Positions 17,836-25,006 of a DNA stretch of 25,006 nucleotides are shown one piece after another (position 1 is the stretch's first letter; every line of letters begins with the position of its first letter). Below the pieces are notes generated by a model. That model did no database searches, was not told where the DNA came from, and saw only the letters and a program-made list of their open reading frames with translations. The stretch lies in contig DDBY01000241.1 of NCBI GenBank assembly GCA_002334985.1, positions 1-25,006 of the forward strand, written 5' to 3'. Made by a program: the position numbers and the translations under genes. The stretch comes from Micavibrio sp. UBA2020 (GTDB lineage: Bacteria; Pseudomonadota; Alphaproteobacteria; Micavibrionales; UBA2020).

Positions 17836-18876
17836 TTATTCGTTCATACCCGCAGGCGTCACAACAGCGGTGGGTGCAGCGGTTGTGGCGGCGCTATAGG
17901 CTTTGGTTGCGGCGTGGCGTTTTTTAATCATCTCGCTCATGGGTATCAGTTCGATATTTTTCGCCTGCAATGTGGGCAGCCAGCTTTGCAGTGCATCCAG
18001 CGTGACATCCTTCGGGTGGCCAATCGCGACCGCATAGCCGCCGGCGCGCGCGATGCGCTCTGTCTTTTCAAGCGCAGCCATCACCTGCTCCGCCGTTTCG
18101 TAATGGTCGAGAAATACGTCGCGGTGCGTGGTCGGGATGCCTTTTGCCATGGCCATGTCTTCGGCCACGCTGTCGGGCGCGGTTTTTGAATCCAGAAAAT
18201 AAACGCCACGTTTTTTCAAATCGCGCATCAAAACGGCAAGGCCGGGCGCGTGTTTGGTAAAGGCGCTGCCCATGTGGTTATTGACGCCTTTATAGCCTTT
18301 GAAGGCATCGAGATTGCGCGCGATGCGCTGCGATAGTTCTTCGGCCGTATGGCTGACGCCAAGATAATCCGGCCCCGGGTTCGCCGTCATGCGTGACGGT
18401 TCCATCGGCAAATGCACCATCAGTTCATGCCCCTTTTCCGCGGCCAGCGCAGCCTGCGCCGCGACATTGTTCGCATAGGGCAAAAACGCCAGCGTCACGC
18501 CCGCAGGCAAATCAATCGCACGGGCGGAGCGTTTATGGTCTATCCCCACATCGTCAATAACGATAGAAACAAATACTTTGCGCGGCGAAGCCGCAACAGA
18601 GGGGCCGAAAGGGCCCGAAGCATCGGGTGGCGACATGACGTTTTGCACGCCGCTGTCAATCACGCCTGCCGCATCGGCTGCTTCGTGACAGGTTGAATCG
18701 CTATCGCCGCGCGATGCGGCGGCGGGCACATCTTTCCAGTAAATATCATCCTGATTGAAAGCAGCCAAAAGGTCGGTGCCGATAACACCGTCATTGTCAA
18801 ACGCGCGCGCGGCAGGCGCGGCCATAGCCACTGCCGCCAGTATCAAGGCGCAAAAAATCAAAATCCGGAAACGCAC
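17836..18876 (-). CDS. Divergent polysaccharide deacetylase family protein (YibQ-like)
   Basis: A 346-residue exported protein. A Sec signal peptide (MRFRIL..., hydrophobic to about 20, cleavage near APAARA-F) precedes a low-complexity region to about 95 and then the divergent polysaccharide deacetylase domain: VSIVIDDVGID, VTLAFLPYA, HELMVHLPMEP, NNHMGSAFT, LKKRGVYFLDSKT, VFLDH and AVAIGHPKDVT. These keep the NodB-like Asp and His positions expected for a metal site, but the natural substrate is not known to me. It starts with GTG at 18876, with a G-rich GGGGG 7 nt upstream. The leading region holds odd Cys/His/Asp residues without a recognisable domain. Confidence 0.9.
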   Translation of the reverse strand: MRFRILIFCALILAAVAMAAPAARAFDNDGVIGTDLLAAFNQDDIYWKDVPAAASRGDSDSTCHEAADAAGVIDSGVQNVMSPPDASGPFGPSVAASPRKVFVSIVIDDVGIDHKRSARAIDLPAGVTLAFLPYANNVAAQAALAAEKGHELMVHLPMEPSRMTANPGPDYLGVSHTAEELSQRIARNLDAFKGYKGVNNHMGSAFTKHAPGLAVLMRDLKKRGVYFLDSKTAPDSVAEDMAMAKGIPTTHRDVFLDHYETAEQVMAALEKTERIARAGGYAVAIGHPKDVTLDALQSWLPTLQAKNIELIPMSEMIKKRHAATKAYSAATTAAPTAVVTPAGMNE

Positions 18877-18959
18877 GTTTAAACCCCCAGCCTATACCCC
18901 AAGTTGCCGCGCCATCATGACGGTTTTGGGCGGCGGCGAAAAGCCCCCTTTAAAACCCC

Positions 18960-18988
18960 TTGACACGAAAGAGGAATAAAGATAGAAC
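18960..18988 (+). promoter_or_regulatory. Sigma-70-like lexA promoter
   Basis: Perfect TTGACA (18960-18965), a 17-nt spacer and TAGAAC (18983-18988, four of six). The -10 shares its last four bases with the first half of the SOS box, so LexA binding would block the polymerase directly. This fits autoregulation. Confidence 0.75.
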
Positions 18989-18999
18989 AAAATAAGAAT
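18985..18999 (+). promoter_or_regulatory. LexA operator (alphaproteobacterial SOS box)
   Basis: GAAC (18985-18988), seven bases, GAAT (18996-18999). The known alphaproteobacterial box is the direct repeat GTTC-N7-GTTC, which reads GAAC-N7-GAAC on the other strand; seven of the eight conserved bases match. It overlaps the -10 element of the lexA promoter. Confidence 0.75.
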
Positions 19000-19024
19000 A
19001 TCCCGTGCAAGGAGCGAAAACGCC

Positions 19025-19765
19025 ATGCTGACCCAGAAACAACGTGACCTTTTGATGTTCATCCACGACTACACGTCCCGCACGGGACTGTCGCCGTCGT
19101 TCGAGGAAATGAAAGAAGGCCTCGACCTCAAATCAAAATCCGGCATCCACCGCCTGATTAACGCGCTCGTCGAGCGCGGATTTCTGGAGCGTTTACCTAA
19201 CAAAGCGCGCGCACTTGAAGTCAAAAGACTGCCGGAAAACGCGTCTGGCGCGCTCCACGCAAGCGCATCGGGCGTGCGCTCCGTTTCCAGCCCCGCCACC
19301 GTGGCCGCGATTAAAAACCCCAAGGCCGGTGTGAAGCCGAACTTCAAACAATCCATGCCCGCGATGCCCGCAGCAAACAGCGATATGGCCGAAGTGCCGC
19401 TGTACGGCAAAATCGCCGCTGGCAGCCCCATCGAAGCGCTGCGCCACGAAACCGACATGATTGGCGTGCCGTTTCACATGATGGGCAATACGCCCTGCTA
19501 TGCCCTGACTATCGAGGGGGATTCCATGAGCAAGGCCGGCATCATGGATGGCGATATCGTCATTATCGAAGAGTGCGACCGCGCCAATGACGGCGACATC
19601 GTCGTTGCGCTGGTGGACGAAGAGGAAGTCACGCTGAAACGCCTGCGCCGCGAAGTGGGCTCGGTCGTTCTCATGCCCGAAAACGACGCTTACCAGCCCA
19701 TCCGCCTGCCGCCCCACCGCGTACGCATCCAAGGCCGCCTGCGCAGCCTGCTGCGGACGTACTAA
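19025..19765 (+). CDS. lexA: LexA repressor (SOS regulator)
   Basis: Self-cleaving repressor of DNA-damage genes. The N-terminal winged helix (1-68) starts with LTQKQRDLLMFIHDY and has SPSFEEMKEGLDLKSKSGIHRLI as its recognition region. A long Ala/Pro/Lys linker (about 70-122) precedes the S24-type peptidase domain, with the A132-G133 cleavage bond in KIAAGSPIEA, the nucleophile S167 in EGDSMS and the general base K205 in VTLKRL. At 246 residues it is longer than the 202-residue E. coli protein, mainly in the linker, which is usual for alphaproteobacteria. AAGGAG lies 10 nt before the ATG. The operator overlapping its promoter indicates autoregulation, and a strong terminator follows. Confidence 0.97.
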   Translation: MLTQKQRDLLMFIHDYTSRTGLSPSFEEMKEGLDLKSKSGIHRLINALVERGFLERLPNKARALEVKRLPENASGALHASASGVRSVSSPATVAAIKNPKAGVKPNFKQSMPAMPAANSDMAEVPLYGKIAAGSPIEALRHETDMIGVPFHMMGNTPCYALTIEGDSMSKAGIMDGDIVIIEECDRANDGDIVVALVDEEEVTLKRLRREVGSVVLMPENDAYQPIRLPPHRVRIQGRLRSLLRTY

Positions 19766-19785
19766 TTCGACAAAATACCGTTCAG

Positions 19786-19825
19786 AGTCGCCCATTTCAG
19801 CATAGGCCTGATGGGCGACTTTTTT
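19786..19825 (+). terminator. Intrinsic terminator after lexA
   Basis: A perfect 10-bp stem, AGTCGCCCAT (19786-19795) with ATGGGCGACT (19811-19820), has an inner CAG/CTG pairing and is followed by a run of T to 19825. It isolates lexA from the ankyrin gene downstream. Confidence 0.9.
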
Positions 19826-19854
19826 ATTGAAAAACAACAATATACATTATTCGC

Positions 19855-19883
19855 TTGTCGGTTTCGGCGGGCAGTTCTATAGT
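19855..19883 (+). promoter_or_regulatory. Promoter for the ankyrin-like gene
   Basis: TTGTCG (19855-19860, four of six), a 17-nt spacer and TATAGT (19878-19883, five of six). The predicted leader is about 30 nt. Together with the upstream lexA terminator it marks an independent transcription unit. The gene's own Shine-Dalgarno is poor (a lone GAG 6 nt ahead). Confidence 0.6.
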
Positions 19884-19921
19884 TTACATATTGTTTTCGC
19901 AAACTCTCAAACGAGTCCTCC

Positions 19922-21832
19922 ATGCCCCCGCGTACTTACGAAACCGTCATTGCAGCGCTATCGGCATATAATCCGCCCGCAGTGGTCAAAAACAACGACA
20001 GCAGGTCCGAAAAAAGAATTCTGGCAGATGCTCTCGTTGCCGCCTGCAAGGAAGGCGACCTTGACGCTGTACGGCAACTGCATCAAAGCGGAGCTAAAGA
20101 CAATTCTTGTGTAATCAGAGCCGCAAGTAATAATCATCTGCATATTGTGGAGTATTTACAAAGCCAGGGGATAACCCATCCGAACGCACTTCACGAGGCT
20201 TGCAACGGACGGGCAAAAGAAACGGCGAGATATCTCTACGAACAGCAAGATGGCAAAGCGAAACTTTCTCTTCCTGCTGCTGCAGGGGGTGGATTGCTGG
20301 AAGCGGTCATCCATACCTACAAAAATCTGGGGCAACAAAAGGCACCGTTGCATGACATCGAACACGGAAAAAGACAAGCACTCCTGATAGCGGCTGAAGA
20401 CGATGACATAGGGATTATAAATTATCTTTACGGCAAGGGCGTACGCCACCCGTTGGCTATCGTTTCCGCCGCAGCCAATGGCGCACTTGAGGCTGTCCGC
20501 TTTTTTTACAAACAACCTGAATGTCAACCGAGCATAGAAGACGCCATGATAGGCGCCGTCAAAAACGGACAGACAGCTATCGTCAAATTTCTACACGGGC
20601 AAGGCGTAGAGATTAACAAACATGTTCAAGCCTTGATTGCCAATAATAACAATATCGAACTGCTCGTTCATCTGGAAGACAACGGCGCCCATCTTTTTGA
20701 CAACTTTGGCCAGCCCCTGCGCAAAAAAGAGACAGACGGCTGGCGACTCTGGCAAAAGTTGCATCAATGTGCACCGGAAGGTATCGAAAGCCTCTCGCCC
20801 TACCGCTACAAACCCAAAGCCTTTAATGACTGCACAGAAATGCTTGTCGCGGAAGGCTATTCACATCGGGCTGCGCATCGCTACGCCTATCATGCCGCCG
20901 CGCTTTTCGGCTCGACAGAGCGTATATTAACTTACCTTGAAAAATGGGGACAACCGGGCAAACAGCCTCTACACGATTTACTCTACCCTATAGACAGCCT
21001 GCCTACCGGCAAAATGAACATGACTGCATGGGCAGACGCCATCCTGCGCCACGGCACTAAAATGGCAAAACTGCTGAAATTTGCGGCAGACATTCAAGAA
21101 CCTGCAAAAGACCCGAACGGCCAGTGGTCTTACACAAAAACGGTCACGCTGGTCGCCCGTAATGCCTATAAACGCGCCGCCGAGCATCCTGGGCTGGCCG
21201 CGCTTTGTTTTTCCCGCCCCTGCCCCGAAAGCCAGTTTAATACCGCGTTGAAAGTTGCCACGGCCTATGCAGACACTTACGGCAGCGCAGATGCCGCGAA
21301 GCCGGGCACACATATACCTGACATCCGTATTTCAGGCGAAGACTTTGGCAAACGGGGTTATACCTTTGCAAAACTGCCCGACGGTGATGTGCGCGGGCTG
21401 TTGCTGGGTGAATTTACGGACTGTTGCCAGTCCATCTGCGGCAACGGGCATGACTGCGCCGTGCATGGTTTTCTATCGCCCCAAGGCGGCTTCTATGCGC
21501 TCACCGATGAAAAAAGCGGTAATATCGTCGCACAAAGCTGGGCATGGCGCGGCACCAAGGGGGAACTCGTTCTCGACTCCCTTGAATCTCTCAAAGGTCA
21601 CATGGACAAAGAGCAATGGACGTCGCTTTGTACCGCCTTCGCGCATTCCGCCCTGTCCCGTACAGAAAGCGCTATCTCCGGCGTTCATATCGGTACTGGC
21701 GGCGCCACGCCCGAAAAAATGCCGTTTCCGCAGACTTCCACCCCTGCCGTGCCGCTGGACTATGCCGCCCACATGCACCGGGATTCAGCCCAACAATACG
21801 TTGTCCAGGTCCCCCGCGCCCAAAACAGATAA
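19922..21832 (+). CDS. Ankyrin-like repeat protein with an unrecognised Cys/His-rich C-terminal domain
   Basis: A 636-residue protein with no signal peptide or membrane segment. Residues about 36-260 contain several degenerate ankyrin-type repeats, for example ALVAACKEGDLDAVRQLHQSG (by position 37-57), AASNNHLHIVEYLQSQGI, AAANGALEAVRFFY, AVKNGQTAIVKFLHGQGV and NNNNIELLVHLEDNGAHL; another repeat-like unit lies at 322-343. A mostly helical middle (about 345-460) follows. Residues about 465-555 look like a separate compact domain: TFAKLPDGDVRGLLLGE, then CCQ (501-503), C506, C512, H515-G516, GGFY (522-525), AQSWAWR (537-543) and LVLDSLES. I cannot name this domain; clustered Cys/His suggests metal binding or catalysis. 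Composition is more AT-rich in the first half than in neighbouring genes. It has its own promoter, and the start codon has a weak ribosome site. Confidence 0.85.
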   Translation: MPPRTYETVIAALSAYNPPAVVKNNDSRSEKRILADALVAACKEGDLDAVRQLHQSGAKDNSCVIRAASNNHLHIVEYLQSQGITHPNALHEACNGRAKETARYLYEQQDGKAKLSLPAAAGGGLLEAVIHTYKNLGQQKAPLHDIEHGKRQALLIAAEDDDIGIINYLYGKGVRHPLAIVSAAANGALEAVRFFYKQPECQPSIEDAMIGAVKNGQTAIVKFLHGQGVEINKHVQALIANNNNIELLVHLEDNGAHLFDNFGQPLRKKETDGWRLWQKLHQCAPEGIESLSPYRYKPKAFNDCTEMLVAEGYSHRAAHRYAYHAAALFGSTERILTYLEKWGQPGKQPLHDLLYPIDSLPTGKMNMTAWADAILRHGTKMAKLLKFAADIQEPAKDPNGQWSYTKTVTLVARNAYKRAAEHPGLAALCFSRPCPESQFNTALKVATAYADTYGSADAAKPGTHIPDIRISGEDFGKRGYTFAKLPDGDVRGLLLGEFTDCCQSICGNGHDCAVHGFLSPQGGFYALTDEKSGNIVAQSWAWRGTKGELVLDSLESLKGHMDKEQWTSLCTAFAHSALSRTESAISGVHIGTGGATPEKMPFPQTSTPAVPLDYAAHMHRDSAQQYVVQVPRAQNR

Positions 21833-21850
21833 GTTTTTTCAAAAAGTTAT

Positions 21851-21888
21851 AAAGTAACACTTTACTTTATGCCGCGACGCGATATATC
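21851..21888 (+). promoter_or_regulatory. Inverted repeat and candidate promoter before the DUF2061 gene
   Basis: A perfect 7-bp inverted repeat, AAAGTAA (21851-21857) and TTACTTT (21862-21868) with a 4-nt spacer, overlaps a possible -35 TTTACT (21861-21866); 16 nt later is TATATC (21883-21888, four of six). This could be an operator over a promoter, or chance in AT-rich DNA. Confidence 0.3.
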
Positions 21889-21915
21889 TTTCCGTAATCA
21901 AAGGAAAGAATAATC

Positions 21916-22251
21916 ATGCTTCTTGCAAAAACGGCTACTTACGGGGTTCTTCATATTATCGTCGCCTTTCTGGTCGGCTGGACGGTCAGCGGCGATGTGC
22001 ATATCGGTCTTGGCGTTGCGATGCTGGAGCCGCTGGCGCAAATCGGCGGGTTCTATTTCCACGAAAAAATCTGGCAAAAATATCAGGCGCGCAAGGCGCT
22101 TGAAAAAGGCCTGAGCGCCGCCGAAGCCCACCAGCAATGGCATGTCAAAATGCCTTGCTGCGAAGCGACGCAGGAAATGCTGAAGCAGGCACAAGTCGTC
22201 AAAGCCAAGCTGCAAAACAAAACCACCGATAACCAGCAGCACGCCGCCTGA
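21916..22251 (+). CDS. DUF2061-family small membrane protein
   Basis: A 111-residue protein. The first 53 residues match the DUF2061 pattern: KTATYGVLHIIVAFLVGW as the first hydrophobic helix, then GDVHIGLGVAMLEPLAQIGGF leading to FYFHEKIWQ (by position about 26-55). The function of the family is not known to me; it is thought to sit in the membrane. The rest (about 56-111) is a charged, Gln/Lys-rich helical tail that includes PCCEATQEM (Cys80, Cys81), beyond the usual domain. An AAAGGA lies about 10 nt before the ATG. It converges on comEC and lies just downstream of the ankyrin gene. Confidence 0.85.
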   Translation: MLLAKTATYGVLHIIVAFLVGWTVSGDVHIGLGVAMLEPLAQIGGFYFHEKIWQKYQARKALEKGLSAAEAHQQWHVKMPCCEATQEMLKQAQVVKAKLQNKTTDNQQHAA

Positions 22252-22257
22252 AAATTC

Positions 22258-22279
22258 AAAAAAAACCTGCGCGCCGCAG
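22258..22279 (-). terminator. Probable intrinsic terminator of comEC
   Basis: On the minus strand CTGCG (22279-22275) pairs with CGCAG (22271-22267) over a 3-nt loop, and after one G comes a run of eight T (22265-22258). It starts 22 bp past the comEC stop. An alternative outer pairing CCTGC/GCAGG (22285-22281 with 22270-22266) is possible. Confidence 0.65.
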
Positions 22280-22300
22280 TGCAGGCATCTGGCTGGGCGG

Positions 22301-24427
22301 CTATTTTCCTGCGCTGTTGATGATTTCTTTTTTCTGCGCCCCCGTCCACGGGCGGACGCCGCGCTCGGCCTGCACACTGCGGATGCGCGGCAGTTTTCCC
22401 TCTGTCAGATAAATCGCATGCGCACCGTCTTCGCGCAGCGTCCAGCGGTCAATGACCTGCACCTTGCGTTTGCAGCTGCGCGGCAGTTTGAGAGCAGATT
22501 TTGATATCAGGATGGCGGCTTCCATACATTCATCCGCCGTGACTTCCGGCGCGCGAATGAATGATATTTCATGCCCTTTCAGCCGTATGCGGCAGGCCAT
22601 GTCGCCGCAGGCAAGGAAATCCCCCTCCCCGCCCGGCAATTGACGTTCCGGCCACGGTCTTGAGGCCTGCCCGTTTGCCTCGCGCACCAGCCACTGTTCG
22701 CGCACGAATTTTTCTTTGGCTAAAGTCGAAAACCACATTTTGCCGTCCGGCGCACGCAGGGCGATTAAATCGCCACTGCCCGCAACAAGAATATCGGCCC
22801 GCGGCGTCATCGCCGCCATGACCACCGCAACCAGCGCAGGCAAAAGCCCCGCCCAGCGTATCCAGCCCCGCCAGGCACAAACCCATATACACCCCAATGT
22901 CATCACGGCGAGCCAGACACCGCCGAAGCTATTTCCCTGCCAGCCCGCATATTCCCATCCGGCGACCAATTCGGCCGCATACATGAAAACATCAATGCTT
23001 TTTTCCGTCAGCAGCAGCGGATATTTTTCAAGCCCGAAGGGCATCAGCAGGCAGGATAAAAGCCCGACCGGAAACGTCACAAACGACGATATCGGCACCG
23101 CCACCATATTCGCCGCCAGCCCGCCGATAAACGGCACGCGCCCGAAATGGTAAAGCGCGAAAGGCGCCGTCGCGGTGCTGGCCACAAACGACGTCGCAAA
23201 ACACCCCAGCAGATAAAGCGCATAGCGTTTTGACCAATCCGCATCGCGGAAATGCTTTTTCCACCAAGGCGCGGTGCTTTCATAAAAAGCAATCAGCGCG
23301 ACGACAGCGGCAAAAGACATCTGAAAGCTTGGCCCCATCAGGCTTTCGGGCGACAGGATAAACAGAAACATCGCCGCAAACGCCGCCAGCCGCAGCGTGA
23401 ACGGGTCGCGGTCAATCATAATCGCCGTCATGACCACGCAGGTCATAATGACCGCCCGCTGCGCCGGAATGGGCGCGCCTATCAGCAGCATATAAAAGAC
23501 CGATACCGCCATGGCCACCGCCGCCGCGATTTTTTTAATCGGCCAGCGCAGCGCCGTGTACGGAATAGCCGCCAGAAACGCGCGCACAAAGAAAAACGGA
23601 AACCCCGCAATCAAAACAAAGTGCGAACCCGAAATCGCAATCAAATGCGCAATGCCGGATTCCCGTGCAATCTCCCAGTCTTTTTCGGATATGCCCCTGT
23701 CTTCGCCAATCATAAAGGCGGTAATCATCGCGGCACGGCCGCGGTCATCAATGGCGGCAAATATTTTTTCGCGGATATGCCGGCGCAGCTTTTCAAAAAA
23801 GAATTCACCGCGCGCGCGCGGCGTGATGACCTCCAGATTGCCAAGCGCGTATCCCGTACCGCCGAGCCCTTGAAAAAACGCATGGCGCTGAAAATCAAAT
23901 GCCCCCGGCATGACGGGCGGCGATAGCGGCAACAGCGATGCGCGCAGCGAAACCACATCGCCCGCCTGCGGCACGGCGGGGTCGTTGTTTTTAAGCCGGA
24001 TGCGCACACGCTTTGGCAGACTGTCCTGATACAATTTGCCTTCGGTCACGCTGAAATCTTCAAGCACGATGCGGAAGTTTTTTTCCTGCGGCTCGACCCC
24101 CACCACCTTGCCTTGCAGCGTGATGGTATAGCTGCGCTTTTCAATCACGGGCGCGGCAACATTATGCGTGCGCCACTGGGCAGCCGCAAAACCAGCCACC
24201 GCCAGCATTAAGGCCAGAAACGGGATAAACACAGCTTGATTCCGGTAAAACACCTTCAAAAGCGGCAGCATAAACCCCCCCGCCAGTGTACCCAGCAGCA
24301 GCGGCGGCTCCCCCTGCAGGCTGAAATATGCCGCAATCCCAATGGCCATGGGCACGGGCAGCCAGAAAATCCAGCGTTCCCGCTGGTTTTGCATCTCCTG
24401 CCAAAACGCCCCTAAATAACTTGCCAT
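22301..24427 (-). CDS. comEC: ComEC/Rec2-family membrane protein (DNA uptake channel type)
   Basis: A large polytopic inner-membrane protein, about 708 residues from the ATG at 24427. In competent bacteria ComEC passes single-stranded DNA into the cytoplasm. An N-terminal pair of helices and a soluble OB-like (DUF4131) part (about 80-200) lead to the competence domain, with [27 protein letters not shown] and [12 protein letters not shown], then many helices ([24 protein letters not shown] by position about 355-378). The C-terminal soluble region (about 560 onward) occupies the place of the metallo-beta-lactamase-like domain but lacks HxHxDH. The start is uncertain: the frame runs up to a TTG at 24457 preceded by GGGG, and another ATG lies at 24394. 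It is divergent from gltX. Confidence 0.92.
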   Translation of the reverse strand: MASYLGAFWQEMQNQRERWIFWLPVPMAIGIAAYFSLQGEPPLLLGTLAGGFMLPLLKVFYRNQAVFIPFLALMLAVAGFAAAQWRTHNVAAPVIEKRSYTITLQGKVVGVEPQEKNFRIVLEDFSVTEGKLYQDSLPKRVRIRLKNNDPAVPQAGDVVSLRASLLPLSPPVMPGAFDFQRHAFFQGLGGTGYALGNLEVITPRARGEFFFEKLRRHIREKIFAAIDDRGRAAMITAFMIGEDRGISEKDWEIARESGIAHLIAISGSHFVLIAGFPFFFVRAFLAAIPYTALRWPIKKIAAAVAMAVSVFYMLLIGAPIPAQRAVIMTCVVMTAIMIDRDPFTLRLAAFAAMFLFILSPESLMGPSFQMSFAAVVALIAFYESTAPWWKKHFRDADWSKRYALYLLGCFATSFVASTATAPFALYHFGRVPFIGGLAANMVAVPISSFVTFPVGLLSCLLMPFGLEKYPLLLTEKSIDVFMYAAELVAGWEYAGWQGNSFGGVWLAVMTLGCIWVCAWRGWIRWAGLLPALVAVVMAAMTPRADILVAGSGDLIALRAPDGKMWFSTLAKEKFVREQWLVREANGQASRPWPERQLPGGEGDFLACGDMACRIRLKGHEISFIRAPEVTADECMEAAILISKSALKLPRSCKRKVQVIDRWTLREDGAHAIYLTEGKLPRIRSVQAERGVRPWTGAQKKEIINSAGK

Positions 24428-24494
24428 AGCGGGAAACGATACGTTAAATTGCCACAAAAAACAGCCCCAAATTACCAGATTTCAGAGCATCATC

Positions 24495-25006
24495 ATGTCC
24501 AAAATCATCACCCGTTTCGCCCCGTCACCGACCGGATACCTGCATATCGGCGGCGGCCGCACCGCGCTGTTCAACTGGCTTTTCGCCAAACACATGGGCG
24601 GGCAGTTCCTGCTGCGTATCGAGGATACCGACCGCGTCCGCTCGACCGAGGCGGCGGTGGAGGCCATTCTGGACGGCATGCGCTGGCTCGGCCTTGATTG
24701 GGATGGTGAGCCGATTTTCCAGTTCGCCCGCATGAACCGCCACGCCGAAATCGCGCACCAGTTGCTGGCCGAAGGCAAAGCCTATTACTGCTATTGCACG
24801 CCGGAAGAGCTGGAAAAAATGCGCGAAGAGCAACTCGCCAAAGGCCTGTCACCCCGTTATGACGGCCGCTGGCGCGACCGCGACCCCAAAGACGCCCCCG
24901 CCGGTGTCAAACCCGCCGTGCGCATCAAGGCGCCGAGCCGCGCGAATGACGAAATGCTGGTCAGCGATGCCGTGCAGGGCGATGTGCGCGTGCCCTATAC
25001 GCAGCT
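24495..25006 (+). CDS. gltX: Glutamyl-tRNA synthetase (partial, C-terminus off the right edge)
   Basis: Class I aminoacyl-tRNA synthetase that charges tRNA-Glu (and in many alphaproteobacteria also tRNA-Gln, for later amidation). The visible 170 residues carry the start of the Rossmann fold: [24 protein letters not shown] contains the HIGH-type motif (by position about 6-29), then [17 protein letters not shown] and [10 protein letters not shown]. The KMSKS loop and anticodon-binding domain lie beyond the window. The zinc-region CxC is present in [10 protein letters not shown], but the second ligand pair known from E. coli is missing (YDGRWRD in place of YDGRCRH). The ATG at 24495 has a weak AGAG 7 nt ahead. 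Only 67 bp separate it from the divergent comEC start. Confidence 0.97.
   Translation, partial: MSKIITRFAPSPTGYLHIGGGRTALFNWLFAKHMGGQFLLRIEDTDRVRSTEAAVEAILDGMRWLGLDWDGEPIFQFARMNRHAEIAHQLLAEGKAYYCYCTPEELEKMREEQLAKGLSPRYDGRWRDRDPKDAPAGVKPAVRIKAPSRANDEMLVSDAVQGDVRVPYTQ

Noticed and set aside
21833..21870. AT-rich repeat after the ankyrin gene as its terminator
   Set aside because: The T run comes before, not after, the inverted repeat, and the stem is AT-rich, so it does not look like an intrinsic terminator.

Overview
This window looks like a chromosomal segment of a Gram-negative alphaproteobacterium, moderately GC-rich (roughly 55-60% by eye). Three things point there. The pyruvate dehydrogenase is of the alphaproteobacterial type: split E1 alpha and beta subunits, with a lipoyl domain fused to the front of E1 beta. 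A near-consensus GAAC-N7-GAAT SOS box sits before lexA. The gene neighbourhoods ftsB-pdhABC-lpd-lipA, kdsA/eno/pyrG/secG/tpiA and lexA/comEC/gltX are typical of the class. KDO synthesis (kdsA) implies an LPS outer membrane. I cannot place it to genus; a Rhodospirillales- or Micavibrio-like lineage is only a guess.

Layout. Positions 1-7673 are all on the minus strand: ftsB, then a tightly packed operon pdhA-pdhB-pdhC-lpdA, a small cysteine-rich membrane protein and a HAD phosphatase, closed by an intrinsic terminator, then lipA (cut by the left edge). This block makes acetyl-CoA and the lipoyl cofactor its enzymes need. Positions 7765-9252 (plus) hold kdsA and a glycine-rich membrane protein, facing an unknown exported protein (minus, to 10032). 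Positions 10126-12245 (plus) hold eno, with a strong terminator, and ppa. Positions 12257-16968 (minus) hold ppiD, secG, pyrG and a DUF1287 exported protein. tpiA (plus) is divergent from ppiD and converges on a YibQ-type polysaccharide deacetylase (minus). Positions 18960-19825 carry lexA with a readable promoter, SOS operator and terminator. An accessory stretch follows at 19855-22251: a 636-residue ankyrin-like protein with an unrecognised Cys/His-rich C-terminal domain, and a DUF2061 membrane protein. comEC (minus) and the start of gltX (plus, cut by the right edge) complete the window.

Most of the window is core metabolism (pyruvate to acetyl-CoA, glycolysis, CTP, pyrophosphate removal) and envelope biogenesis or secretion. 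The less ordinary parts are the ankyrin/Cys-His protein wedged between lexA and comEC, the cysteine-rich membrane protein translationally coupled to lpdA, a metal-dependent KdsA, and an enolase with a lysine/arginine-rich tail. No stretch longer than 300 bases lacks a gene. I saw no tRNA, rRNA, CRISPR array, insertion sequence or phage gene.
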